Source: Anas platyrhynchos
Lineage: Eukaryota; Chordata; Aves; Anseriformes; Anatidae
Reading direction: 5' to 3'
Assembly: GCF_047663525.1 (NCBI RefSeq)
Contig: NC_092591.1
Location: 27,871,001-27,935,000, forward strand
Length of the DNA: 64,000 bases
Part shown: positions 39,501 to 51,268 of the stretch, one piece after another
Position numbering within the stretch: position 1 is the stretch's first letter
Layout of the letters: each line of letters starts with the position of its first letter
Notes under the pieces: generated by a model
Databases searched by the model: none
What the model was told of the DNA's origin: nothing
Seen by the model: the letters and a program-made list of their open reading frames with translations, nothing else
Position numbers and translations under genes: made by a program

Positions 39501-42500
39501 TAGGGGGGGGGACGACTTTGCCCCTTCCCCTGCCTGCTCTGCGCTGGCTCCCTGCGCGTGCGGCTCCCGCTCCAGCCTGAATGAGCTCAGCACATGAGCA
39601 GCAGCCCTGCTGATCCATCCACCACGGCGGCTCATAGCTAACGGGTCAGGCATGCAACCGCATTCCTTACTCAGCACACAGACACGCAGGATAACTCAGG
39701 GGCTGCGCGCCTGACATATGCTTTGCTCGCTGCTTAAAGGCACAACAGCTCTTTTCCCTCCCGCCCTGGCCGGTGGAAAGGCTGATGGAGAGCGGCAGGA
39801 TGCGGCCACGCTTCCCCCCCCCTCCCACCCCCAGCTGCTGCAGGAGGACCCGTGCGTCCTGCTGGATTCGGTCCCGATGGGTTAATTTGGGGACAGGGGC
39901 TTGGAGGGAGGAAGCGCTGGGGCTGGTGACAAAAGGGATGTGCCAGCGGGGTGGCTGTGCTGCCCCTCAGCATCCCTGCGGGACCCCACAGGTGATGGGC
40001 ACCCCATGGCTGTGCCCTTCCCCACACAATGTGGTCCCATGGGGGTGGTCAGCTCTGAGCCCCAGCACAAAGAAGGGAAATGCTCCCACTTCTGTACCAA
40101 GGGGGAAACTGAGGCAGAAAGGTTAAAACTACTTCTCCGGTGTATACCAGGAGATGGTGCAGGACACAGCCTGGGACCTGACCGTCAGCTCATCCCTATC
40201 CTCAGACCTTGGTGGTGTCTCCACCAAGAGTGGCACTCATGGTGGACACCAGTCCTGGAGTGGTCCCAAACAGCCGGAGACCCTTGAGCCTCAACAACTG
40301 AGGGGAAAGGTTCTTGCGACGGGATGCTCATGGCTCCATCCCACCCAGACTTATCTGCCTGGTCCTGGAGGAGCAAGAGCATGGGTTGGAGGAGATGCAT
40401 CCTCCCAACCAAAAGTGCAAGAGGAGGCATTTATGAATGGCCTTCCCCAATTGCACTGGGGTCTGTCCCTGCACGGCGACTTCAGAAGCAGGTGAGGGCT
40501 GGTGAGTGCTCTGCTCTGCACGTGTACGGGGGGGAGAATTACTTACACCCCCTTTTTCCACCTGTGGGACCCCTTAATATGCCTCCACGCTGCTCCTTGC
40601 AAGTTTATGGGTCTGAGCCCAGGCCTCCAGAAAATCATTCAGGATTATAGTAAGCGGAGGAGGCGGGGGGGCACGCATTGTGCCTTTGAAAATCTGCAGC
40701 TTTACGGGCTGAAAAAGCCCAGGCTGAGCCATATGTGAGTGACTTCAGTGTTTTTCCTTTGAATGACATCACATGAGATGAGGTCATCGGCATTAACTAA
40801 GAGCTCTCCCCTCCCCCCCGCCCGCCTTCCCACCCCGCGCGGAGCCAGCCTCCTAACGAGCCAGCCTCCTAACGAGCCTTGTTGTTGTAACAAATACGGT
40901 TTGATGATTATCAGATGTGGGGCAGAGGTTGGGGAAAATTCAAAGCGTGCTCCAGCGAGACTGGGAGAGAGGGGAGCCACGTTCCCCCCAAAGCAACACT
41001 GGGTGAGTGGCTCCTGCCACAGCTCCCCTGGGTGCGCAGGGTGCCACCGCTCTCAGTGGTGGCCCCGTGTTTGCCACCCCTGTCCTCGCAGTGGAGGGTG
41101 AAGAGGGCAACGTGAGATGCTAGTGGGCAGCGTGGACGGCTGACGGTGCTGGAGATGCCTTTGCTACTGCTGGGCAACAGCAGTGGAGACATTTCTGCCA
41201 CCACTGCCATCACCATCTCCATAACCAACTCTATCACCATCTCCATCTCCATCATCATCTCCATAGCCAATTCCATAGCCAACTCCATCGCCATCTCCAA
41301 AGCCAACTCCATTGCCATCTCCATCACCATTTCCATCATCATCTCCATCACCAACTCCATTGCCATCCCCACCACTATTTACATCACTATCTCCATTGCC
41401 AACTCCATTACCATTGCCACTGGCACCTCCATGCTGGTGGGCAGTTTGGCTGTGACCCATTGCTTTTGGAGCTCTTCTGGGGTGGAAACCATCAGACCAC
41501 ATGGGGGGGGGGGGGTGATGCAGGAAGCAGCTGGTGACATTGGGAGTGCCGTCCTCAACCTGACCCCCCAGTAGCCCACAGGCATGTATCTGCCTTCCCT
41601 TGCTCCCCTCTGGTTGCCTCTGGTGGGGACTGACTCACTCAGGCTTGCAGAAGCCCAAGGCACAAGTTATTTTGGTACGGGCAGATGCCTTCAGGTTGTG
41701 TTTGGACCCAGTTTTCTGCACAGAGCTGCTGGCAGCCCCAGTCAGGAAGCTGGGCATGGCACCTCCAGGAGGAGGTGGTCAACCACGTGGAGATGCTACC
41801 TGCAGCCACCTTTCCCCAGACAGCGCGCTCCTCCCCGTTCCCTCCTGCCTATGGTCTCCTGGGCAGTGGCCAGCGTTTCCTCTCCCCACCCCGCACCAGG
41901 ACCTTGCCAGAATCGCGGTCGCCAGCCTTCACACGTGGGAGGCCAGGGCCTCAGGAAAAGGGGAGGCAGGTTTCTCCAAAGGAAGGAAATCATAACTGGG
42001 CATGGGTTCCTGCCCATCGCGATCTCCTCCTGGGGAAGTTTCCTTCCTCCCTCCCTCCTGCTTTCCAGAAATGGGAAATGAAATTACACGATGACTTTTG
42101 AAGCCTTGGCAACGGGCAGGCTGCTCTTCCACGGCCCTCATCTCCTCCCTTTGCCCCATCCCCGTGTGCCATTTTGCTCGCCTTTTCTGGGTCCGATTGT
42201 TAAAAACGCGGCCGGGGAGGGGGAAGGGAAGCTCCACGGGGTAATTATAGAATCGGGAAAACAAGTTGTCTGACGACAGCGTTGCTAAACAGGGAGGTTT
42301 AGAGCATAGGTCTGGAATACAATCAGCTCACACATACGTGACCTAGCTTAACCCCTCCCAGGGATGCAGCTGCTGGTCCCTCTGGGGCCAAAACCCTTGC
42401 AGGCATCTCCCAGCCATGGTGGAGGGGTGGGAAGAGGCCACCTCGCCCCTCTGCAGGGATGCAGGGCCACATCTGGGCTGGGTGGCCAGGGCTGGACACC

Positions 42501-43234
42501 GGTACCCACCGGGATGGGGCTGGAGGGCGAGAGTGCAGTGCAGCAGCATCCCAAAGGCAGCCAGCACCGCAGCATCCCTGTCCTGCCCTGGCCACCACGG
42601 TCCCCCACGGACCACACTCTCCATGCATCCCTCTGAATATCTGGGCAGTTACAGACAGCTTCCCACTTCACCTCCATGAGCATCCTCAGGCCTGTGTACC
42701 CCGCAGAGGCTCTGCAGGAGCCCAAGGACCAAATTCATCAGCTAGCACGGAACAAAGCACTTCCCGCAGCAGGGAGCTGCTCCTGCCCCATTTTGTCATC
42801 TGAGCTAAACTCAAAAGTATGGGTGTTTGGGGTATTTTTTTCGTTGGGTTTTAGACAATGTTTTCTGAGCTCCTTTTAGGACTGTCCCTACGCAGAAAAA
42901 AGAAAAAAAAGAAAAAAAAAAAGAAAAAAAAGTGTGTTTTTCTTTTCTTTTTAATCATCTTCCCCCACATCCTTGTTCCTAGAGTAATTCCAGCCAGCGC
43001 TGAGCCCAGTCAGTTCTGAACAGCTCAGATCAACTCTTGCAGTGGAAATTCCCTTTTCTTTTTCACTACTTTTTTCATCTGCTCTGAAGTCACCTGGCTT
43101 TGGAAGATTCCCTTGAAATTCCCCGATTCTCAAGTCTCCTAAATAACTGCTCCAGGCTTGTGAATGAGATCACCCCCCTCCAGATCAAGCCCACTGAATG
43201 GTTACAACTCTGTGGCCACTGTTGCCCTTCAGTC

Positions 43235-43265
<31 letters not shown>

Positions 43266-46200
43266 GAATGAGCCTTCTCTCCTCTCTGCTCCCCAGCTCC
43301 CTGGGGAGGGCAGGGCTTACCCCATAGGAAGAGGAGGGACCTCACCAAAAGGCAGATGGAGTTTCCAATATAACTCATCCCATCGTGCTCCCAACTCCAC
43401 TGTCTCCCTGACACCAAAATTTCCAATTTCCAGCTGCTTCTCCCAGTTGAGCCATCTCCCCAACCTTGGGCAAAAACTGGACACCCATTGACAGCTTTTA
43501 GCTCCACTGGAGAGGTTCCTCAAGAGACCTCCTCCAGCAGGGAAGACCAACAGGTTGAAACCAAACGCCATCGCTGTTCCTGGCCACGGCACCGCAGGGC
43601 TGGAGAAGACCTGGGCCAGGGCCAGCATGGCCAAGGAGCCTGGCGGGAGGAGGATGGAGAGGGGAGGGCTGGGAGGGATTTCTCACTGATGATATTGTTA
43701 CATTCTTTCCGAATCCTGGGAGTAAACAGCCGCTCCAAATTTAGAAAGAACAGGGCTGGAAAATTTAAACATTCCTTGAAGAATTGGTACAAACGGCGAG
43801 GGGGGCGGGGGGCTGAAGATGATCTCACACGCGCTCCCGAGCCAGATGAAAAGCTCATGACTGGAGCTCGGAAAGCAAGCGAGGGGCCTGTTTCAGGTCG
43901 GTGCGCGACACTGCACGGATAAAGCACGGATAAACCTGGACCGAAGAGAGCCTGCGCCGTGCGGTGGGACCAGCACTGCCCCCACCCTCCAGGTGAGCCT
44001 CCGAGGGCTCCCCACCGGTTTCCTCCTTGCTCCGTACTGGGACCAGTGGCCACACACAGCTAAGCGGCGCAGCAAAAAGCACCGCCATCCCCAGAGTCCT
44101 GCTTGGTCCCAGCATCATCCCGAGGAGCATCCCTCGCCCACCGCTTCGCTCGGCTGCGGAGGAGGCCGGGGAGATTTGGCTCCGCTCGCTGCCATTCAGC
44201 GAGGAGCCGGGGATGCTCAGCACCCGGCAGCTCAGCACCGCGCCGTGGCTCTGGCCGGGCTCCAGCACAAGAGCTGGCATCGCTGGAGCCATCAGTGGCC
44301 GATGGAGCCAGACTGCTGCCGCTTCATAAACAGATAATGGCTGTTAATAAAAACAAAGCGGGAGCTCGCAAAGGGAAAAAAAAAAAAAAAAAGCAAAGCA
44401 AAAAAAAAAAAAGCAAAAAAAAAAAAAAAGCAAGGGTTTGTGCTGAAATAAACAAAGGTTAAAGAACAGTCAGGCTCCTGAAGGAATAGCAAAGCTGGGC
44501 TGGAGGGAGGGAGGGGGCATTACGTAATGCAGGAAAAATGTTGGCTCCATTCAGTTTTCCACCACTTCATGTGATGTCAGGAAAACCATATAAATCAACA
44601 GGCTTTCTGCTCCCACGGATGGAGGGCAGCAAGCAGCACTATTTATACTTACACAATTAAAAAAAAAAATGTAAGGGGGGGGAGAGATGATGATGATTTG
44701 CAAGACTGGGAATAATTGACTCAGATTCCTCCTTCCGAGCCCCGCTGGAATTGCTGCTCTGGGGTTGTTAACCCTTGAGGAGCCCCTGCCCTCGCTCCTG
44801 CCACCACCAGCAACCCGGGCTCCAGCCTCCAGCCTCCACCAGCTGCTCTGAGGCAGGTTCATCTGAAAAATGACGTGGCAACGAGCAAGAAGGGCCAAGC
44901 ATGAAGTTTGGGGACACTGAGGCATGGAAAACAAAAAATGATGCGCTGAAAGCAGGCTTGTTGGGACTCCTAGGTCCTGACCCTGCTGGGGATGATGTGA
45001 GATGGGGACCTGAATGGCTCGGTTTTGAGACTGATTGGGGTGGGCACACTGGTCTGGGGATGCTCAGGAGTCAGTTCCCAGCAGCTTTTAGCAGTGGGAA
45101 CCCCCTCTGTGGGTTAATGAAGGCTCGTAGGTAGCAGATCTAATATCTGTATGCGGAAAAGGAGTGAAACCAAACTTAAGGTTGATTTTTAGCATCAAAA
45201 TTTGCACCAATGGTCTAAAACCACAGCATGAAGTGAGGGACAGAGATCAGCTCGTTAGCACATAAATACATAGTCCGCTTGCATTGGACCTAAAGCAATG
45301 AAGAGGTTTCTGGGTTCTTCCATGTGCACGTACATCACACCTGATGCCATGGAGGGAACGGGGCAGAAAGGGCGGCACTGGGAGCAACCTTGGGCAGGAT
45401 GAGGTGCGTGGGCCAGGATGGGTCAGGTTGAGTTTGGACCTGATGCCCTGGTGGGGTGCTGGTGTCCTCGCAAACCCTCCCAGGCTGGCGCACCGTGCTC
45501 ACGAGGCAGGGAGGGTCCTGGCAAGGGGTCGGGATCCAGCCCCGTGTACACATCCTCTCCTCAGACCTCCCAAGCGCCGCAAACCCAGGTCAAAAATAAC
45601 CCGGCTGCTGCCCACATTACAGGAAGGAGGAAACTGCGTGTGTCAGAAAGCGCGCCCAGCCTCCCTCTGGATGCTTTCAGCAGTGTTTTTGAGTCATGAT
45701 TTCCATATAAAACTCAGCAGCCATGACCCAGTGTGCTACATTTCAGTTCCTTTTTTTTTTTTTCTCTCCACGCATTAGCAGCCTGCGTTCCCCATTAGCA
45801 GGCTCCGGGCCGCGCGGCTCGCGATGCCGCGGCACAAGGAGCAGGGGAGGCTTTGCCAAAACCTCAGCAATTACCAGCCGGGAACGCGGCTCTTTGAGGA
45901 CTTCTGCAGGGGAAAGGCAGGGTGGAAGGGAAGGGCTGAGAAACCTGTTAACAGGTTTTAATTGGGGGCTTTAAAACATCACCTAGCACCTCGTGTAGGC
46001 AGACATGCTCCTGCCTGGGGCTCTTTGGTGCAGCAGCTGGGGAGGATGGAGATGGTAGCCAAAAAATGAGGATGCTTGTTTGCTTGCATGGGCTGGGCGC
46101 TGGTGGCAGTGACGGTGACACCATCCTAACAAGACACCAGAGTGTGGGTTCTTTTCAGGTCCGCTGCAATGGCAGCTTTCTGACCCGTCCCAGTGACCCA

Positions 46201-49200
46201 ATCTACCTTCACCTTTTCGGCATCGTGCACCAAGCTGTGCCCTTGGTTATGCCACAAAGACCTTGGGCAAGCTCACAGCATCTTCCCCAAGCAGTGGCCT
46301 CAGCAGAGCTCCACGCTAGTTCTCTTTATAATGACTTCACATAGCCCTTGCTTGCTTTTGAAACCCTCACCCTGTCAGACCTGGGTGCTTTATTCCCATT
46401 ATTTCTCTGCTCTCCCCATTACAACTCCAGTTTGAAGCTGGGAGGTGGACAGTCAGCCAAGCAGCTGGCCCAGCTGCTGGGAATTAAAAGCAGCTTTCAC
46501 TTTCCCTTCAAGGTGATGTGCTCATCACACATGCTGCATGGCCACAACACCATAAATCCAGAATAATTGCACAAGCACCAAGTGAAACGGTAAATGGTAA
46601 CCCAGAGACCCAGACAGCTGTGGGAAATACATGTAGTCTGGATGCACCATGGGGCCCACCACCCTACAACGCTGCTGGTGCCAGCAGCACCACCATCACA
46701 CCATAATCATCACCACCATCACCACCACCATCATCGTCACCATGACCTGCCCTTGAGCCGCTCTGCTCCTACCTGTGAGGATGGAGACGCTGTGGAAACA
46801 GCTGTCCAGCTTGCCCAGGAGGATGGAGAGGAAGCTGTCGGCAGCCAAGCCGGTCACGTCCCGCGTGCTCTGGTCATAGACCACCACGTCCTGGTGCTCC
46901 TCTGCCTCCACCTGCAGGGAACGGCAAAAAAAACGGGCGCTGGAGAAACTGAGGACTTGCTTCTGCCCATGGAGCATTTCCATTGACCACAGCCAGAGGA
47001 CAGCCCCAGTGGTTGGGGTACCACATGGCTGAGACTGCCCCGTGGGTACAAATGGGTAGTTCAGCACCAACGCCAGTTGCAGCAGCCATGCCAACAGTGA
47101 GCAAATTGGAGTGCCCTACCTAAAATACTGCTGCCCCACAGCACTCACCATTGCTTTTCCATTATTTAACCAGCAGGACCGCATGCCCCCACCCTGGGGA
47201 GGCAGAGCTCGGCACACCCGCTGAGCAGCCTGACGGATGGCAAACACGTCCATCACGCTGCGGGAGGGGTGGGCAGCGGCTGGAAAGCCAGGGGGATCCA
47301 GCAGCTGGATAATGCCCAGCCCTGCGGGCACGGGGAGTCCTTCTGGTGCAGTGCACTGCCACATGCTGTGCTCCCATTGAAATGTGAGGGCTGGAGATGC
47401 TGCCTCCCATCGTGGTGATCAGCGCAACCCTTCCCATGCATACCTGATCAGCAGGGACTGAAACCTCGTTATGGGACTCCTCAAACTCAGCAGTACTCAT
47501 AAGCACTCTCCTCCTTTTGCTCCATCACTTGCATGCCCTATCTCACCACCCGTGGGTTACTATAGATATTAAAGCAACCACAAACGCAACGCTCGGAATC
47601 AATCCCCCCATCCCTTGAGAAGGTTTCCGCAGCACCCAGAGATGTGCAGACATCTTCCCAAGGCAGATCCAGCCCAAGGCACAGCGAGGCAGCAGCTGGG
47701 CTGTTTTGACACCCTGCTGCAGGTGCTTCCCTGCCATGAAATGTGAGCTACATCCCAATAAAACCGCAGCATGCACGGATTTAGCTGAGCTCATTGCGGC
47801 CACTCACCGCAGGGCTGAGGACAGCCTCGTGCCCTCGGAAGTCACCGCTGCCTTCACGGGGCACTGGGAAGCGAGCTTGGCCATGCAGGTCAGCGGGATG
47901 AAGGGAGGGAAGAAAATGAAACGGCAGGAGGAGAGGGAGGAGGAAAGGATGGGGGAATTTTAAAATAAAATTTTAAAATAAATTTTAAATTGCCTAAGGT
48001 GCCCTGGGTAAAATCAGCGGCCGTTTCTCTAAGCGTCATCGATATTCTTTACATTATTAATAATAAGCCATGCTGTTTCTATAAGGGTAGCTTAGCGTGG
48101 GTGAAACTCCTCATGAGCAGCAGAGGTGACCCAGGGAAGCCACCTGGGGGTGAACCAGACAAGGACATACCCTTAGGAACATCTCATCCGAAGGAAACCT
48201 CTGCTCCTGCCATCCAGCACAGCACAATGTCCTGAAAACCCAGCCTGAAGCATCTCCCCAGAAGTGAGGCAAGGAAGGGGCTGAGCAGGGGCTCGCACCC
48301 CAGCCAGAGGGGCAAGCAGGGGAGATAACAGCTCTGGCCGAGCAGAATTATCCCACAATAGGATTTAGTGTTCCCTCTACACGGGGAGGCTTTGTTTTGG
48401 CCATTACTGCAGGGTTGCTGAGCAACGGCAGATATGTGTGACACGGTTTACATCTTATTAAAGTTATAAGGTTTCACTCGATGTAAATGCCAAACAAGCA
48501 CTGGCCTTGCGTGGCCCGGCTGCAGAAAATAAATATCCTGCTTGGTGGGGCAAGGGCTGCGGAAACGGGCTGAGGGGAGAGATTGGCTTGAAGAAATACA
48601 CTTTGCTTGAGAAGGGTTCATTTTTTCTAGTGGCACGTCACACGTGGTGGTGCTGGCATTCCCATGGGTCAGATGGAGCAGGGACAGCAGGGATTTCATC
48701 CAACCCTAGAATCACCTCGGTTGGAAAAGACCTTCAAGATCATCCAGTCATCAAGTTCAACCAATGTGAAGTCCAACCATCATAATGAAGTCCAACCAAC
48801 ATCAAGTCCAACCATCATCAAGTCCAAACATCATCATAAAGTCCAACCAACATCATCAAGTCCAACCATCACCAAGTCCAATCATCAAGTCCAATCCCCA
48901 AGCATTTTCCTCCTCTGCTGCCCGAGCGCACAAGAAAGGAAGGATGCTGAAAGGCTGCTGGTGGGATGCAGCATCTGGAAAGATCACACAGCTTGCCATG
49001 AGGCATAGCTGGCCTTGATGGTGCTACTTTGGACTTGATGATCTTGAAGGTCTTTTCCAACCTAGAGGATTCTGCTTCAGGTGCTATGGTCCCACCAAGT
49101 CACCCATGCCTCTGCCCCCAAGCCTTGCAGGAGCATCCTTGGGGAGCCCACAGGACATCGCTGGGGAGCTCATCACCACCCCTGGAGGTATCTCCCTATG

Positions 49201-51236
49201 GACATTTTGTCTTGGGCACCGGGTGGTTTGATACACCCTGGTGCTGCCTCTGCCTGCTCCATGCTCCCTGGCTGCTAAGCAGGGATGCTGCCACTTGTGC
49301 AAAGTGCTCTGAGCCCTCCAGGTGATCTGGGCTAAGATAAGAGTGACGTATTCTTATTATTCCAATTACTCCGGACATCACAGCCCCATTTTGTTTCAAA
49401 ACACGGTGAATCACCCCACTGAAATAACACGGCTTCCATAAACATACAGAGCAGCCGGGCACATGGCTCAGGACTAAGCCCCGGCTTTCCCTTGAGCAAG
49501 GCAGCTGCTTCCAGGGCCAGGCTCCTCCAGTAAATAAATAAATGTCCCCACAGCCCTGGTGGACCGTTGTCATGCCTCTAGCCGCTGCTGTAGCCATTCC
49601 CAGAGACAGCTGCATTTCAGGAAGTGAGAACAGGTCAAGATGTGGGAAGACTTTCCAAGGAGATCTTAAAAAAGTGAGCTTCTCAGCATTTCCCTCCAGA
49701 AATCAAAATAAACCCCCAAGCAGGAATTTCCCACAACCTCTTCCCCTGAAACGGCACCGAGGAACTGAATTATTCCAGCCGATAGCGGGAGAAAGGTTTA
49801 AAAACAAAAATGGAGCAGGTAGCACAGCACATTTTTGTGCTGAGGGTGACTATTGCTGTAATAATTGGAATTCCTGGGAATAAAATAAAAGTAGTCCTTT
49901 GGAAAATGCATTACTGCTGCAGTTCCCTAGCCCAGTCCATGGGCAGAGATGGAGTTCAGCATCTCTGTGCCCAGCAGGGAAGCAGTGCACAAGAGGATTC
50001 GGGGAGAGGTGGCTTAGCTGTGCCCACATTTCCAGGGCAGATGAAAGGCAGATTGTGACAAAAGAAGAAAGGGTGATATATTTTTTTCCCTATTTCTTCT
50101 TTCCCAGCAAATGGTCCTTGCCCAAGACTTGCTGTTATCCCGCAGCACTGCCCCAAAGCAGCACACCCAGGAGGGTTGCCAGTGGTGCCCTCCCTTCACA
50201 TTGGGACGGAAAACTGCCCTGCATTGCCCTCTGCCCTGCCAGGCAATGGGCAAAACATGACCAGTGCCTGGTGGGGTCTGGGATGTGCAGGTCTGGGGTT
50301 TTTTGGGCTGTGCAAACGACAGGGGAGTGCATCGAGGTGGGCTGCCAGCAGTGCCCCTTCCTTCTGGGCAGCTCCGCGGTGCTCCCGGCCGCCTTTGTCT
50401 CAGCAGCCCCGGCCGGGAGCAGGAAGCGGGAGGAGGGCGGGAGGCCCGTCAGGAGGAATAATGGGGCCGGACAATCGCGCCACTGATGTCACCCTTCCTG
50501 CCATCTGCTCCCAGCACCAGCCGTGCCCCTGTTCCCCCCCGTCCCCACCGCTTTGCTGATCACCCTTCGGCAGGTGCACCGGCGAGCCCTGAAAATAAAG
50601 GCTCCCCCTCTCCACATTGCCCAAAGCAGAACGTTTTTCCCCAGATCCTGACCTGCCTTCTTGCCCCAGGGGACATGCCCATGTCTCCATCTTCCCACTG
50701 CCACCGCTCAGCCTCCTGCCACCCTCCACATGGGGACAGTGGCACAAAAGGCTTGAACACCCCAAACCACAGCCAGCACCCCACTTTGTGCCAGCTGAGC
50801 ATACGGCCATGATCCCCCTCCTTCTCCCCCCAGCTGCCCGGGGCAATTGGCTTAACCTCATAAGAACACCCTGAAGCTTAATTAATTGCTGGGCTGAGCA
50901 TCCCCAAAACACCCTTGCCACGGGGTTCGTGTAGCATCCCCGCGTGGTACCCAGAGAGCTGCGTAATGATGCAGGACTGGGAGGAGGCGGCTGCTCTTTG
51001 CACGGGGACACCGGCAGCCCCCAGGTGACCGTGAAGGTTGGGGACAACCCTTAGCAGGGCAGAGCCGGGGTGGGAGCCACCTGTGCCGGCGCAGGAGCAT
51101 CCTTTGGGAGCTGCTGCCGCCCGCTGCGGCATCTCTGCGGCTGCGAGCTGCAGCGCTGCAGGCGGGCCTGCATCAGCTGACGTTAACTCTTGGTGCTCCC
51201 CATCCTCCTCTTTCTCCCCTCACCCCAAAGTCGCAT

Positions 51237-51268
<32 letters not shown>

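Larger units (their letters stand above)
33452..46772 (-). other. DUSP8: DUSP8 intron between coding exons 2 and 3 (13.3 kb)
   Basis: This large phase-1 intron holds a CR1 fragment, a CpG-rich block (about 38560-39600) with a candidate alternative exon, several A-rich tracts, three different CAT/GAT-type simple repeats, and a cluster of transcription-factor motifs near 44517-44660. Three TGACATCA octamers occur in it (34900, 40764, and 44572 in inverse orientation). Its size and internal CpG island suggest that it holds regulatory DNA. Confidence 0.85.

Noticed and set aside
38716-39618. 300-codon minus-strand ORF over the intragenic CpG island
   Set aside because: Contains homopolymer-coded stretches (polyPhe from poly-A tracts on plus) and no domain; only the internal 39288-39171 part looks protein-like and is treated separately.
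40911-41502. Met/Glu/Val-rich and Gly/Asp-rich ORFs on the minus strand
   Set aside because: Products of the CCATCT/CCATCA minisatellite.
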